From the NCBI GenBank assembly GCA_030737875.1, contig CM060912.1, forward strand, positions 129,837,993 to 129,901,992: a stretch of 64,000 nucleotides of DNA, written 5' to 3'. The stretch is from Allium sativum. Lineage: Eukaryota; Streptophyta; Magnoliopsida; Asparagales; Amaryllidaceae. How positions within the stretch are numbered: the stretch's first letter is position 1; every line of letters starts with the position of its first letter. The notes below the pieces were generated by a model, which was not told the origin of the DNA, did not search any database, and saw only the letters and a program-made list of their open reading frames with translations. Positions 42,169-54,700 of the stretch are shown here, piece by piece. Both the position numbers and the translations under genes were made by a program.

Positions 42169-43534
42169 TGTTGAGACAAGGATTTTGATCGATGACAACA
42201 TATAAAGGTGCAATAAAGATCATAAGAAGTTTAGTTATATTTCAGGGGGAGCATATATACAGGGGGCGAGAACGATGGAGATTATAATATCAAGCTATAT
42301 TGTCATCAATCAAAAAGGGGTAGAATGTTGAGTCAAAGGTTTCATAGCATATTTTGATTAATAACAAGAAGGAGCTTCATGATCGACAAAAAGAAGAATC
42401 AATGTTTTCGTAAGTTAGAAGTTGATTATTTAGAGTTATAAAATCTATCCTCAAATAATCATACTCTTCATCATTTTTGAATATATACATAAATACACAT
42501 TTTCTGTGCAATTTGACAAAGCCTGTCTACCTACAAATTTTTTCATGTCTACCTTTTTCAAGACAGAGACAAAACCTGTCTACCTACAAATTTTTTCCTG
42601 TCTACCTTTTTCAAGACAGAGACAAAACCTGTCTACCTGTTATTTTCAACCTGTCTACCTCTTTCGGGAAAAATGCAAAGCAAATGTCCATTCATGAACA
42701 TAACGTATATATATATATTCAAATACCTGTCTACCTATCAATTTCGACCTGTCAACAGCTTTTCAAACAGCAAGCAACCTTTCGAAAAGCCATCTTCTTT
42801 CATCAAGCGTTGTATCCATTTCTCTCCAACAAAAATCATTACTTTTCATTGCAATTCTTCATCAATGATTACAACTACTCATTCACTATAAATACATCCT
42901 GAATCATCATTCAAATCACCAATTCTTGCTTTAATTTCTGATCTTACTTTCTAGATATTCTTTGCATTCAAAAAGCACTCAAATTCAATATATTATCGTT
43001 TGAATCTCCAAGCCTATTTAATACACTTGAGATTCAACACGATAATCCACTTCCAAATTTTCACAAACATCAAATCATATTTGAGGATAAGATTATAGGA
43101 AGGGTGTACTATAAAAGACAAATCCGTGTTGCAAAGAACACACATTGTCAAATAATTGTTGTTCGTCTGATTTGAAGTCCTCGGTAATATAAGAGGCAAG
43201 TGTTGAAGTCCTCAGTGTTGTTGAGGCGTGAAATCCCGTTCGGCTACTCGGGTACTGTAAACCTGTTCCTCCAGGTGAAGAGAGGGTGTTGGTTAGTGAA
43301 AAACCGAAGAGGAGCTTCGGGACTGGACGTAGGACGGGAAGTCTGAACCAGTATAAAAATCCTGGTGTTGTTACTCAACTGTACTTTACTTTACTGCATT
43401 TATATTTATTTATGATATATGTCTTGTTTGCGAATATTTATTCGCATAACTATTGAATAGCTTAAGTTATCACATACATTCCGCATAGCCATATTACAGA
43501 TCCTGCTTAGGTTGTATACACTCGACCACTTTCA
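42169..43534 (+). repeat. LTR of the right (plus) copia half
   Basis: Starts TGTTGAGACAAGG and ends GACCACTTTCA, 1366 bp. A second 'tcatcaatcaaaaagggg' tract and TGTTGAG start recur at 42306-42332, so the first 157 bp look like a duplicated LTR border; the original start could be either. TATAAATA lies at 42887-42894. The U5 end differs from the left LTR. Confidence 0.85.
42522..42680 (+). repeat. 53-bp tandem repeats with CCTGTCTACC words in the right copia LTR
   Basis: CCTGTCTACC at 42522, 42575 and 42628 (period 53), with additional copies between them and at about 42653 and 42727. The place in U3 matches the ACCGGTCGAC motifs of the left LTR on the other strand. Confidence 0.85.
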
Positions 43535-43679
43535 CTTATAATAATTAATTGGTACGGATTTAGTAAAATTGTGTTTAATAAATAAATTCCTTATAAAAAA
43601 TTCATTCTATATTTCGAATATAATAATTAAAACAATTTAAATATTTTAAAATTAACGGTTAAAAACCTGGGTTGTTACA
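43535..43679 (-). repeat. 3' LTR of element B, start piece
   Basis: First 145 bp of the LTR, matching 56018-56160. It begins with the CTTAT duplication and ends with the terminus 'gggttgttaca' (minus strand TGTAACAACCC). Confidence 0.9.
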
Positions 43680-43720
43680 TTCCTACCCCTTTAAAATAAT
43701 TTCATCCTCGAAATTGCTAA
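43680..43720 (-). promoter_or_regulatory. Polypurine tract and pre-PPT hairpin of element B
   Basis: Minus-strand PPT GGGGTAGGAA (43689-43680), preceded by AATTTC-GAGGAT-GAAATT within TTAGC...TTTTAA (43720-43691). The stem is shorter than in A and C but the core is the same. Confidence 0.8.
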
Positions 43721-45466
43721 GCAGTAAAAATGCTATAAGTCTAACTCCTCATAACCTACTTAGTTGAAATCTTGTATTCCATATCTTCATAACCCAGTTC
43801 TTACTCGACCTTCGAATTCTCATACCAATACTCAACCATTCATAATTCCTTCCAAATGAACTATCCACCATTTTTGAACAATCCATCATCACTTTCTTGT
43901 CTTTAATCTATATGCTCTTCTGCATATCCACACCCATTCCAATTGATTTTAAACACGTTTATCAATTTCATTATTCGACTTGAAATTTTACTAAACAATT
44001 CTGGTTTTCTTATTTCAATGATTTTCATTTATCAGAAAATTTCTTGAAAATTTTCTAACTTTTTAAATTTTCGAAAAATTTCACCAGCATCTCCTTTGCA
44101 CGGCTCAATCGGTACAACCACAACTCGCCTTTCTAGGCCTTCTCCAATCCAAAAGAAAATCAAAAAGCCAAGCGGCTTGCCCCATAGACTCATAAAACCA
44201 TTAAACCCAAGTAATATTGTAAACATGTACCTTTTTGTTGGGCATAATTCTATCTCTTGCATTTGCTTCCATTCAATATCTGCTTGGTATACATATATAT
44301 CCATTTCCAGTTGGTTTCAAATCAATTCAACTTCCATTTTTTAAATCTCTAATCAACTTCTGATTAGTTCACTTCCATTCTATCAATTCAAAATCTGATT
44401 TCTTTTTAAGTCAATCCACTTATTATACTTGAATCCAAATTTATCACAATTCAATTAACAATATCTAATATATATTCAACTTGCTTATTCATAAGTGAAA
44501 TTCATATTAATAATTCAAATCTCAACATTTTTCTTTATTTAATTTCATTTGGAATTATTTCAAATCCAATCCAATTTTATTGATCTTAACTTAAGTTAAA
44601 TTTCAATTAATTTGATACATTTTTACCATTTCAATCTATTCAACTTGTACAAGTTAAATTTTAACTTCAGGATTCAAATTTCTGGGTTTTATTTCAAATT
44701 AGTTTGAAAACATATATATTTATATACATATATTTATAATTAATTCAATTCAAAACATTTGAATTTCTAAAACATCTTGTCCTTTTCAATCAATTTTTTT
44801 TATTCCCAATTTACTATGGTAGCAATCCGTCACTTAGAAACTTGAAAATGAATACCAATAGTGTCGCGATCCATTATCAAAATTATTTTCTCGCCACTGA
44901 AGTGATTTTAGTGCTTAATCCCTTTAAAAATCCATTTAAACCATTCTTATTCAAAAATACTTTAAAGTAATGTTATATTACTCTATAATATTTTAGATAA
45001 TAATTTCTAAACACCCGAAATTTAAATTCCAATTCTGATTTGAACTTAATCTTTGTTTATCTCATTTGTATACATTATCCGTATAAAAATTATATGACCA
45101 TTCAATATTTCATAATTCCATTTGATGTAATAACAATCAACATATTTAAATATAATAATTCAGAAATTATTACTTTTATATCAAAATAATCTTTAGGAAA
45201 AATTATTTCATTTACCCATTTTAAAATAATTTTTTGTCGAATTGCTTTGTTCGAGAGTTTAGAAACGCCTACCAATATAGTTGTACATCCTGTATCGACC
45301 AGAATTCATAAATCGCTCACCAAACCAATCAATACAATATAAAACAATTTTATATCAAATCTACAAATACGCTCTCTCGTATTTATACTCAAACGCAATC
45401 TAGGGTATAACTAACCCGTCTCTATTGAGTCATGCCACAGAGCCAAGGTTACTACTCAACCTTCAT
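43721..45466 (-). other. Non-coding interior of element B
   Basis: AT-rich, with no retroviral motif on either strand and no frame over about 90 codons. The longest (44032-44304 minus) has no recognisable domain. This is the basis for calling B a LARD-like non-autonomous element; complete decay of pol is the alternative, but no scrap of it is visible. Confidence 0.65.
45365..45384 (-). promoter_or_regulatory. Leader hairpin of element B
   Basis: Minus-strand AAATACG-AGAGAG-CGTATTT: a perfect 7-bp stem with the same AGAGAG loop as family C, 83 nt after the primer-binding site, in an element that is otherwise different. Confidence 0.65.
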
Positions 45467-45477
45467 CTCTAATACCA
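45467..45477 (-). promoter_or_regulatory. Primer-binding site of element B
   Basis: Minus-strand TGGTATTAGAG, one change from TGGTATCAGAG, two bases from the LTR end ATTACA (45480). Confidence 0.8.
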
Positions 45478-45479
45478 AA

Positions 45480-46899
45480 TGTAATGGCCCGAATTTCCGT
45501 ACCCTTTGAGTCGACTAATAACACCACACGTCCAACCCAAATGACATGGAAATGTGAATCATTAGTAAAAAGAAGTTAGAATATGAGAAATAAAAAGAAA
45601 GATAAATTAGAATAGAAGAATACAAATCTCACAGTGGAACGAATAAAAAAAATTAAATAACATAACATTTGAAATACAAATCAGTAACTGTATATACATA
45701 CCATCATCAGAGCACAACAGTTATTTCTGGAATAGTTATAAACACCTGTTTCCAGATACGAACATAATACACAACGGAAAAATATGATAGTCTATAGCTA
45801 ACTCGTGAAGCCTCCTACTTCAACTCCTCCAAGTGAATCTATAAAATCCCGACTACTTGACTGCCCGTACAAATTTGGGCACCGAAGAGTTTAGGGAAAG
45901 CAAAATAAACTCTGGGTTAGTAATGGAACTGGTGTGAGTAAACTCCAACCATTTGTTTAACTTTAAAAAATCCTTTCGAAAGAAATGATAATCGTAAGAC
46001 CAATCCACACATAAACACGGATGGTTTTTACCTTATGATAACCAAAAATATAATTTGATATCAAATCCAATGATATTATAATAGTGTCTACATCAAATAA
46101 ATAGAATCTAGCGGAAAGCTTGGATCTCACGCTCCATATATAATATAAAATAAAAAACCGCAGGGTGCTTATTGGAGATTGGATTTCCAACATGACAAGG
46201 TATGGAACCACCTTTCGATAGTGTATCTCTAGCGGGGAATACACTGGGTTCAACAAGAACGTCTTGCAACCCGGCCCACACATGGCTGACCACTCATTTA
46301 ACTTGAGTGTATCAAGCATATTATCACCAACGGTTGTGATCAACATCCGTTATCGAAAGCATATAGTAGCGAATAGAATAAGAAGCAAACAAAATTTCTC
46401 TAGATCAGGTGATAATACCCTAATGGGAATGACCCACATGGTCATGCTGCCTGCCCGATTTTTGTCATTTCCCAAGTGATGAGGCTTAAGGTCATGATTA
46501 TCTTTCAGCACAACTTGCCATCATTTACTTTGAATGTCACGTCGTCAGAAATTCGTCCATGTATGTTGCCCTGGGACTGGACAAACCGAAGGCACCATTC
46601 TATTAATCCATCTTGGGCAATTTCTACCTAGGATTAACAGAACATCCCTTGCACTTTACTCTATCTTCAAATATCTTCAGCATAAGTTGATTTGTAACGC
46701 TTATGCCAATTCGGAGTGGTTTTCAGATAATAAATCTGATCCCGGTCTCTCTGTATTGACAATGGAGGTATAAAATAAACGAAACTTTGATAGCCGGTGA
46801 TTTAACTATCAAAGGTAACATCCGTGCAATCAACGGTCCTATTTCCAAATGGAAATTTTATCGATCAACCATCAAACAACATTGGCCCCTCTTAAAATC
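45480..46899 (-). repeat. 5' LTR of element B, distal (3') piece
   Basis: Minus-strand homologue of the end of LTRs D and E: 'agagtttattttgctttccc' here matches 'ggagtttattgttcc' at 63322, and 'gggagattggatttcc'-like text matches 62925. It ends in ATTACA at the primer-binding site. Bases 46895-46899 (AAATC) are the probable left duplication of solo LTR D. Confidence 0.75.
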
Positions 46900-47280
46900 T
46901 GTAACAACCCGGAAAACCTGAACCAGTTTAAAATTTTTAATTTGGCTAAGTGGATTTTAAATATTTAAAATATATTATTTTAAATAATAACGACAAAAAG
47001 TATGTTTGAATCGATGTTTAAAAATAAATACAATTATTTTTAATTATAAACGAGGCTTGAAATGGCGCGGTAGTTTCAAATTTTGAATTCGAACTTCGAC
47101 TGACTGTACCGGGTGCAAAATAAAATGGATTTTAGTGAAACCAGAAATATTTAAATCTGTTTATGAATTACTTTCTAACGAATCTGAAAAATTGAAGTTT
47201 CTTAGCGAGAATCTAAAGTTATGGCCAAATGAATTTTCAGAAAGGTCGCTATAGAATTTGTATAGCCCGTGAAAATAGAC

Positions 47281-47680
47281 ATTTTGCAAACAACCTCAGA
47301 ATTCGACGAAACCACTTTTGTTGGATCCGGGATGTCAAATTATTGCTAGGTTTCCAATTCCATAATTTTTGAAGTTAATATACGAGCATGGCGAAGGAAA
47401 ATGTGTTTTGTTGATTTCAGTTAAAATTGGATCGAACAGAAAAGGGCCATTTTTCAAACGGTCTCAGAATTCGACGAAACTAGTTTTGTTGGGACCGTAT
47501 CGTCAAAAAATAGCTAGATTTATTTTTCTGAAATTTTTGGGTTTATTATGTGGCCCCAGCAAATTGAAATGTACGTTCAAATCAAATATTGAATGTTTTA
47601 TATTTTAATTTGAAGAAAAACAGACTGAGACAGTCGAATAGGCCTACGAAACTTATCCCATTGTGTTCGGTATGGTGGTA
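47281..47680 (+). repeat. Two to three diverged ~165-bp tandem units in LTR D
   Basis: Phrases 'tttgcaaacaacctcagaat' (47283) and 'tttcaaacggtctcagaatt' (47452) start similar blocks with 'tcgacgaaac' and 'tttgttgg'. A third, weaker one begins near 47620 ('gagacagtcgaat', 'ttagctagg'). Confidence 0.7.
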
Positions 47681-47804
47681 TTTAGCTAGGGGCGACAATC
47701 GTTGGGTTTGAATTGGTGTTCGTGTGAGAAAAACCTAATTTTTTGAAATAATAAATATCGGCAAATTAGATTTTTTTTCTTTCATAAAAAAAATATCAAG
47801 AAAA

Positions 47805-48160
47805 CCCCCGCCTCTCTTCACGATCGACGACAAAACCCTGCTCTCTCCTTCCCGACCGATTTCCGGCCAATCCACTTCGAATTAGCCCACGCTCCTTTGC
47901 AACTTTTTGAAGCTTATCTCCTCCACTTCAAATCAATACCAGCCTCACTCCCCATCGCTTCGTATTTCATGAGAACCGCGCCCTTGAAGTCCCGAACTTC
48001 ATTACACCGCCGCCACTTCTTGGGCAGTTCGAGTTCGCCGCCTCCCCCATCGATCCACGCGCCTCTCCTCCCTCTTCCTCGTGGTGAAGACCGATCGACG
48101 AATCGCTGCACGGATCTCGCGAAAAATCGAAACCTAGTTTCGAACAAAACAGGAAAGGTA
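47805..48160 (+). other. GC-rich island in LTR D
   Basis: A GC-rich block in an AT-rich LTR ('ctctctccttcccgaccgat', 'cgccgcctcccccatcgatc'). Frames of 97 codons (plus) and 77 codons (minus) are open across it, but neither matches the islands at the same position in B (35630-36150, 54800-55250) or E (59220-60030). Most likely the transcribed leader of the LTR. Confidence 0.45.
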
Positions 48161-48554
48161 ATGGCTTTGAATTTGTTTTATAGTTTATAGCACTTTAAAG
48201 TGCTATGGTTAATGATTTTACAATAAAAATCATATCTTTCTCGTTTGTTGACGAAATCCAGTGAAACAAGAGACACCGAGACCATGAGGACATCTTCTAC
48301 TTTCTAGAAGAGACCGGATATTTTTCTGAGCCTTCTACAATTTTTGGAGGAGTAGGACCCAATGTGAGATTTCTGATTTATAAACGATATGGAAACAACG
48401 ATGTATAAATTATATAGTCGATGTACAAGTTATATAAATGTTGTACACCTCATGTAAAAGCGCTGTATAAGTTGTATGTTCGATGTATAAGTTATATATG
48501 CGTTGTTAAAGTGATATATGAGTTGAAATGATACTGAAATGAAATCGAAATATA

Positions 48555-48563
48555 GTTATATAC

Positions 48564-48612
<49 letters not shown>
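48555..48612. repeat. (TA)n microsatellite in LTR D
   Basis: Long uninterrupted TA run. Confidence 0.95.
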
Positions 48613-48613
<1 letters not shown>

Positions 48614-48889
48614 TCCCCTCGTCCACAGACCATGGACGATATATATTGGTTGTGATATTGTTAGGATTATTGATTGATGTGAAATTTGGTGAATATCATG
48701 AATGGTTGATTGGAAATGATTGATTGTGGTTGAAATCCCAATAGGATTAGTATATGGTAAAATACGTCTGCATACGAACTAGATATTGAAATCCCCCTTA
48801 TCAAAAACCGCGAGGTTTTAAGGTAGAGCGAGGAGCCGTACTCGGGACGGTGCCGGTTTTAACTACCCTACCGTTATGCTGCCGAAATT

Positions 48890-49330
48890 TTCAATAATAT
48901 TCATGTGTTAGAATTATTTTCATGTGTTGAAACCATATTCATGTGTTGAATAGAAATTCATGTGTTGAATAAATTCTTTGAAAGATAAAAATAACATTTT
49001 TATCACATATACAGACTATATAAATTATTTGTGTTTTAAATCAATTGTTTTAACAATAAAAATCACATTTTTATTATATATATAAACTATATTCATGTGT
49101 TGAATAGAAATTTATGTGTTGAATAGAAATTCATGTGTTGAAACCGTATTCATGTATTGAATAGAAATTCATGTGTTGAATAGAAGTTCATGTGTTGAAT
49201 AAATTCTTTGAAAGATAAAAATAGCATTTTTACCTTATGTATGGACTATATAAAATAATCGTGTTTTGAAATAAATTGTTTTACAATAAAAAACACATTT
49301 TTATTATATATATGAATTGTTAAAATAGTG
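48890..49330 (+). repeat. Nested direct repeats 'ttcatgtgttgaat' in LTR D
   Basis: TTCATGTGTTGAA recurs at least nine times, and a larger block ('aattctttgaaagataaaaa' to 'atttttattatatatat') is present twice, near 48970 and 49200, about 235 bp apart. Confidence 0.85.
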
Positions 49331-49443
49331 ATGTGTTGAAATAAATATATGCTGGATAAAAATATCAATTTTATCAAATATATGAAGTGAATATGGTTTT
49401 GAAATCGAGCAATGAATTATATATATATATATATAATTAAAAT

Positions 49444-49930
49444 AAATCGAATAATGAAGCTGCAGTTCGTATTTTGAAACCGTGATTTCAAACGAGTAGT
49501 GTGGGATATCCGAGCATCAGATTTTCCCGAAACTGAAACCGTTGGGTTCGCTTTGGAAATATCTTTCCAACGACACCAACTTTGTAAAGATCCAACGATT
49601 CGATTGCTAAAATGTTTAATTCAAATATGAAGAAAAACAACGCCAGAGTCAATTACATTTATATTTATATATAAATATAATTAAATTAAATCGAATAACG
49701 ACGCTGCAGTTCGTATTTTGAAATCGTAACTTCAAATGATTGTACCGGGAGATCAGACCGTCAGATTTTCCTAAAACTGAAACTGTTGGATTCGTTTTGA
49801 AAAGATCTTTCTAATGATATAAAATTTGTGAAGATCGAACGGTTAGATTTTCAGATATGTGTAAATCAAATCGGAAGAAAAATAGTGCCCCGGCCGTGTT
49901 GTGGCCTGAAGCGTTGTTCGAATGAATTGG
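49444..49930 (+). repeat. ~243-bp tandem duplication in LTR D
   Basis: Both copies start 'aaatcgaataa(t/c)ga', continue 'gctgcagttcgtattttgaa', 'cagattttcc', 'aaactgaaac' and end near 'gaagaaaaa'. The second starts near 49687. They have drifted by roughly a sixth of positions. Confidence 0.85.
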
Positions 49931-51787
49931 CTATTTTTAAAATAAATAAAAATAGCGATAAATCATGATAAAATATTATAAACGATATAGAATGGAAATA
50001 AACTGAATTTGCTCGGTTTATTTGATATTTGATGGTTGAATGTGTTTGGCGTGAAAATTACATTAAAGAACAAAATTATTGATGTCGAATAATTTAACCA
50101 TTGAAATGAATTGATTTGAAATTCTAAATATACGTGAATTATTTGAAAAGGCCGAGTTAATTCTCATTTCAAATAATTGATCGATGATTAGAAGTCAAAG
50201 ATATAAAGATGATGCAAGACCGATGATCTTCACGTCGAATGGAGGGGTGCTACTGATGCTCATGATAGGAGTAGCTACCTTGAAGGGGCTGAAGTAGTAG
50301 CCGTCCGGACGTACTTGTTGATTGTACGAATGTGCGAGGTATTAAGTGCCTCCGGTTTCCTTCAAACCCAGAACGAACTTGTAAATGGACTGTGTGTCTG
50401 ACATTGGATTTTGTTCTGGGCTGATTGATATCTATTAAATATATATCTTTTTGGCAGCGGAGAATTCATTCTCTTGCTTAATGCCCTTCTCTGAGACGTA
50501 CAAGCCCAGAGGTTATATATTGATATAAATCAGTCGCATGGAGTGATTGCTTATGTGGCATGCCTAAGTGGCAGATGATCAAGGCTTCTGTTGAAAAGCA
50601 AAGTCTTGTGGTTGATGATTAAAGCACGGTCTGTGTGGCATAGCTTTGTGTATAACGTTAATTCGCAAGCCTCACACCCCGGTATGGACCAGAAACGGGA
50701 GAGGACTGCAGGGAGGATATGCGTTTCCTTCTAGCTAGGAGCGGTGTCAGTGTTTTTACACGTCCTGACATTTTATTTATGTGGATGATGGATAGCCAGG
50801 CGCCTCGGTTATATCGGTCGATCCGGGACCGATGTTGTCATTGTGCTCACTTACGTCCAATAGGGCGGGGAAACGCAGTGTTCAGGCATTTTAATCCACT
50901 TCGGTGGACCGGCCTTGAAGATCCAAGGGTCACTCGAGCTCTGATCCTGAGACATGGGCTAGATTGTCTCGAATTCGGTAAGGACGATCTCTTGCCTTGG
51001 TTCATGACGAAAATCCAATTTCCAAATACGATACCGTACGGTTTTGATTGTATATATATGGCAACATGATATATCTTACCCATGCCGTCTATGATTGATA
51101 TTTATGATTGAAATTGTTTTTGAAACATATAAACACTAGCAATAATATCCAATAATTTGTTTTGCTCGTATCAAGCATATTTTGGCCATTATAAGGTATA
51201 ACTCTATCCTCCGTTTGTGTTGCATTGTGTGATGGGAACTGAGTCTTATAATGGCTTCATTTTTATAAAAAGCATTGTGATGTTTAAAAGATTTATTTCA
51301 GCACTAGCAATCCAATGGAGTAAACCCGTTCCGCGAAAGTGGCATGGTCCTGTGATTGACCATATTGAAAAATATTTTTAAGTAGATTTCTCATAGCAGT
51401 CCCATGACTGACTCATAGTTTGTTTCACTTGCAAACTCGAGTGCCCCTTTTTCTACACGGGCAGCCTTGTATTTAGGTTTTAGCAGGCTCTTACTGGATA
51501 GCTGGAGCTGAAGATGGATTCTACTATTTATCTCTTTTTATGTTGTTCAGCTCCTATTGTACATATTATGTTTTGTTTTCCGCTGTAGACATTTATTTAT
51601 AGCTGAACTGTATTTGTACTAAGTATGATCCTGTATACTGTGTAACTCTAATGTTTATGTTTATCCAGTGTATTCTTTTGTACATTATCTAGTGTATTTA
51701 TTTATTTCTATTATGCTGTTATTTGATTATGTGTTATATTCCAAAGATTACCCTTGCCACCGTCGTGCGGGGTTTGGGGTCGTCAAA

Positions 51788-54700
51788 AAATCAATTCCTT
51801 ATTATATTATGATTTCCAATTACCATTTCCCATCTTTTGTATCCTTTCAAAGCTCTATTTTCTCTCTTGATTATTGGAAAAATATTTCTAATATCCTAGT
51901 TTCTTTATTCGAGAAAATATCTCTTATTCCAGTTAGAAAACATTTCTAAATATTCATGAATCCTTATTTTCTATTTCAGAAAATAAACCTTATTAATATC
52001 AGAAAATATTTCCATATTCCATTTATTAATTCCTCGTTGGCTAATTCATTTGATTCTCTATACATAGAAAATATCACTTGTTTTATTTGGGAGAAACATT
52101 TCAAAATCCTTTAAATCAACACGATGTTATAAAACATCGTTATTATAACTCAAACCATTAATCATTTATTAACCATCCAAATTGCTAACCAATCTTCACT
52201 ATCGAATCTTAACCATTCCTCCATCAATCATGAAGTTAATCAAGTTGGGGTATTATTACCTCTCAGACCTTGATTGAACAACATTCTCAACTTTGAAATA
52301 GTCAAAGCTCACAACTTCATACAAAACATATTGATTATAATTGTAGCATTATAATCGTTGTTTCTAAATATTTCATTTATAAACCATTAACTATAATGGT
52401 AGCATAAAAATCAGTGTTTCTAAATATTTCATTTATAAACCATGAACTATAATGGTAGCGTAAAAATTGCTGTTTAGATTTACAAAACATTTATTATAAC
52501 GGTATCGTTATAATCGCTGTTTAGATTTATAAAACATTTTTTATAACGACAGCGTTATAATCGCTGTTCCCAAATATTTGTTTTATAAAAATATAACTTG
52601 TACTTGTTAATTTCAACAAATAAATGAATAGGTATATAAATAATTAATTAAATAATTAAATTTGATTCGAAAGGGAAAGTAAAAAATAACCAATTCCCTA
52701 AATTCGATATAATTGAATTCCAATAAATAACTCTCTCTTGAATAATCTATATTCGATTTATATTCCTAATTTCGGATTTTATCTACTATTTCAGGTTAAT
52801 TCAAATTCCAAATCCACATCTGAATTTATCCTTTCCAAATCATCATCAAATTCCTTTATAACCATTACAGTCTATACTTTATTTTATATTCCAAACTTTA
52901 AAATAAAAACTCATCGTTTTCTTTTAAAATGATTACCCATTTCTCTTTTCATTCAATTTCCAATTTGGATTCATAATTCCAAATCTAAATTTCCTTTATA
53001 GATATTTCATTTGCAAAATATTTTCTTTAAACCATTATTCACATTAATCGTGAATATATTCCTATTATATACAATTTGATTTCATACTTATAGATACTAC
53101 CTTAAACCCAAATTTTTCTTTAACATCTATTCAGAATTATTCATATAAGCCTCATTTCTTTTTATTTTAATCTTTTAAAATCTCGTTTTATAATTCCTTA
53201 ATAATTGCAAAGTTTAAATCTTATTTCAAATATTGGTTTCAAAACCAACTTCCACCTTTTCATATAAATTCAAATTTGAATTTATATTTCAATTTATCCA
53301 ATGATAAATAATTCACTTAATTTATATTCTTATTTATAAACAACTTCTTGATTTATCCGGTTGAACCGATTTCTATTTTCAGCTCTATTTGAAATTTTAT
53401 TTCTACTTTAGAAATAAATTCCATTTTTAAATCCTAATTTCCTTTTCCACATTCAAAAATATTTTACAGTATCTAAAATACTAAGTTTCTTGGGCCAGAG
53501 TAAATCAAACCCAACATATCCAATTATGGATTATATAACACATCATATATCACAATAAAAAAACAGTAATTTAAATGTGGAGGAATCTAGTTGGATTCCT
53601 CCAACCTATTTTCCTGCATTCACAAATGTTAATCACTTCAAAAATATTAATTTCACATCAACATGAAATATCATAGTAAATAGAACTAATAATCGATCAA
53701 CGATATAACAATATCCACCATTTCAACCATGCATCTAAACAACCATCACACAATATAAATTTTCTATAAATTTAAAACTCGTTTATAAAAATATAAATAA
53801 GTCAGAGTTAGTGAGTGTACTCATATCGGTTCACAGTTGACGAATCTGCTTTTGGTTTCGTTTTAAAATCAATCAGACGTTTGAAATTCAAATGGCTCTA
53901 TTCTCAGCGAAGTCTATTCCCCAAAGTAGATCGTTATGATTCCAACGGATCTGGTCATGTTCCGTTCTGTTCATGAATGAACGATATATTGACGTTACAA
54001 TACTTGAATTAATTAAACATTATTAATGATAAATTCCTAAAATTAATAATAACCTTAATTATGTTTTGACCATTATTATCGTAAATCCCATTCCTCAACA
54101 TCTTCTTCTCGATCAAATTCATCGCGCCAGCTCCCCTCATCAAATCTTTGGTCGGACCTCCCTGCTACCCTGTCCGTTGACTGTCAACGTAATCACTGAC
54201 AAATCCTTAAACCAGGTTTTAAAATCCTTGATCACGGTTGCTGTTAATACAGCTTCTTCATCCTTCAGTAACCAACACCTGCTTCTCACAAACCAATAGT
54301 TGACGTTCCTATGGTCAAAGCTCCAACTCCTCTCAATTTTAATTCAAATAAAAATATCATAATTTCTCCCTTATACTTAATTACCGTATGCCATTTACCT
54401 TACTTAACAACCATGATATAAACGATGCCTTCTTCATTGCATACAACCGCGCACACCCTTTTTATTTCAGGCGACATGATTCAATACTGCTAGTGCCCCC
54501 TACATCATGCCCAGTTCAAAATTTACCACTCAAGACAATTATTACAAAGAAAATTTAAGTTTATTTACTCACTATTTTTATACCATCGGTTTTGAAACCA
54601 ACCAACAATCCATGTTTATGAACTTAACACTTTTTCTCGTCCTATTCTCCTCAATCAAATCGATACTCAGCCTCTCGCCTTCCAGTGCAGTTCATTTGAA

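Larger units (their letters stand above)
36923..43534. mobile_element. SIRE-type Ty1/copia composite of two back-to-back halves
   Basis: Outer ends are TGAAAGTG (36923) and CACTTTCA (43534), flanked by a perfect 5-bp duplication CTTAT (36918-36922 and 43535-43539). The host B LTR is continuous across it. The left half is a minus-strand LTR plus interior; the right half is a plus-strand interior plus LTR. They meet at a 51-bp LTR remnant (39766-39816) from which primer-binding sites point both ways. Both outer termini are therefore U5 ends, unlike a normal provirus. Neither half has protease, integrase, RT or RNase H; both carry gag pieces, like the TR-GAG class of non-autonomous elements. Confidence 0.88.
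46900..51787 (+). mobile_element. Solo LTR D (~4.9 kb), related to B and E
   Basis: Starts TGTAACAACCCGG; the end is eroded (GGGGTCGTCAAA, where GGGTTGTTACA is expected). AAATC occurs just before (46895-46899) and just after (51788-51792), consistent with a 5-bp duplication. No primer-binding site or interior follows, and element B resumes on both sides, so it is a solo LTR left by LTR-LTR recombination. It shares blocks with E ('gcattgtgtgatg', 'agtcccatgactga', 'atggagtaaac'). The AT-rich TSD and worn end lower certainty. Confidence 0.65.

Noticed and set aside
42477..42902. 141-codon ORF in the right copia LTR
   Set aside because: Translation of the 53-bp tandem repeats in non-coding U3.
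44032..44304. 90-codon ORF in the interior of B as a gag remnant
   Set aside because: No Gag, zinc-knuckle or protease motif is visible; such a length is expected by chance in this sequence.
47897..48190. 97-codon ORF in the GC-rich island of LTR D as a captured host gene
   Set aside because: No family resemblance that I can recognise, no counterpart at the same place in B or E, and an overlapping open frame on the other strand, as GC-rich islands often give.
48890..49330. CRISPR-like array of short direct repeats
   Set aside because: Repeats are of uneven spacing, the intervals are themselves repeated, and it lies inside a plant LTR.
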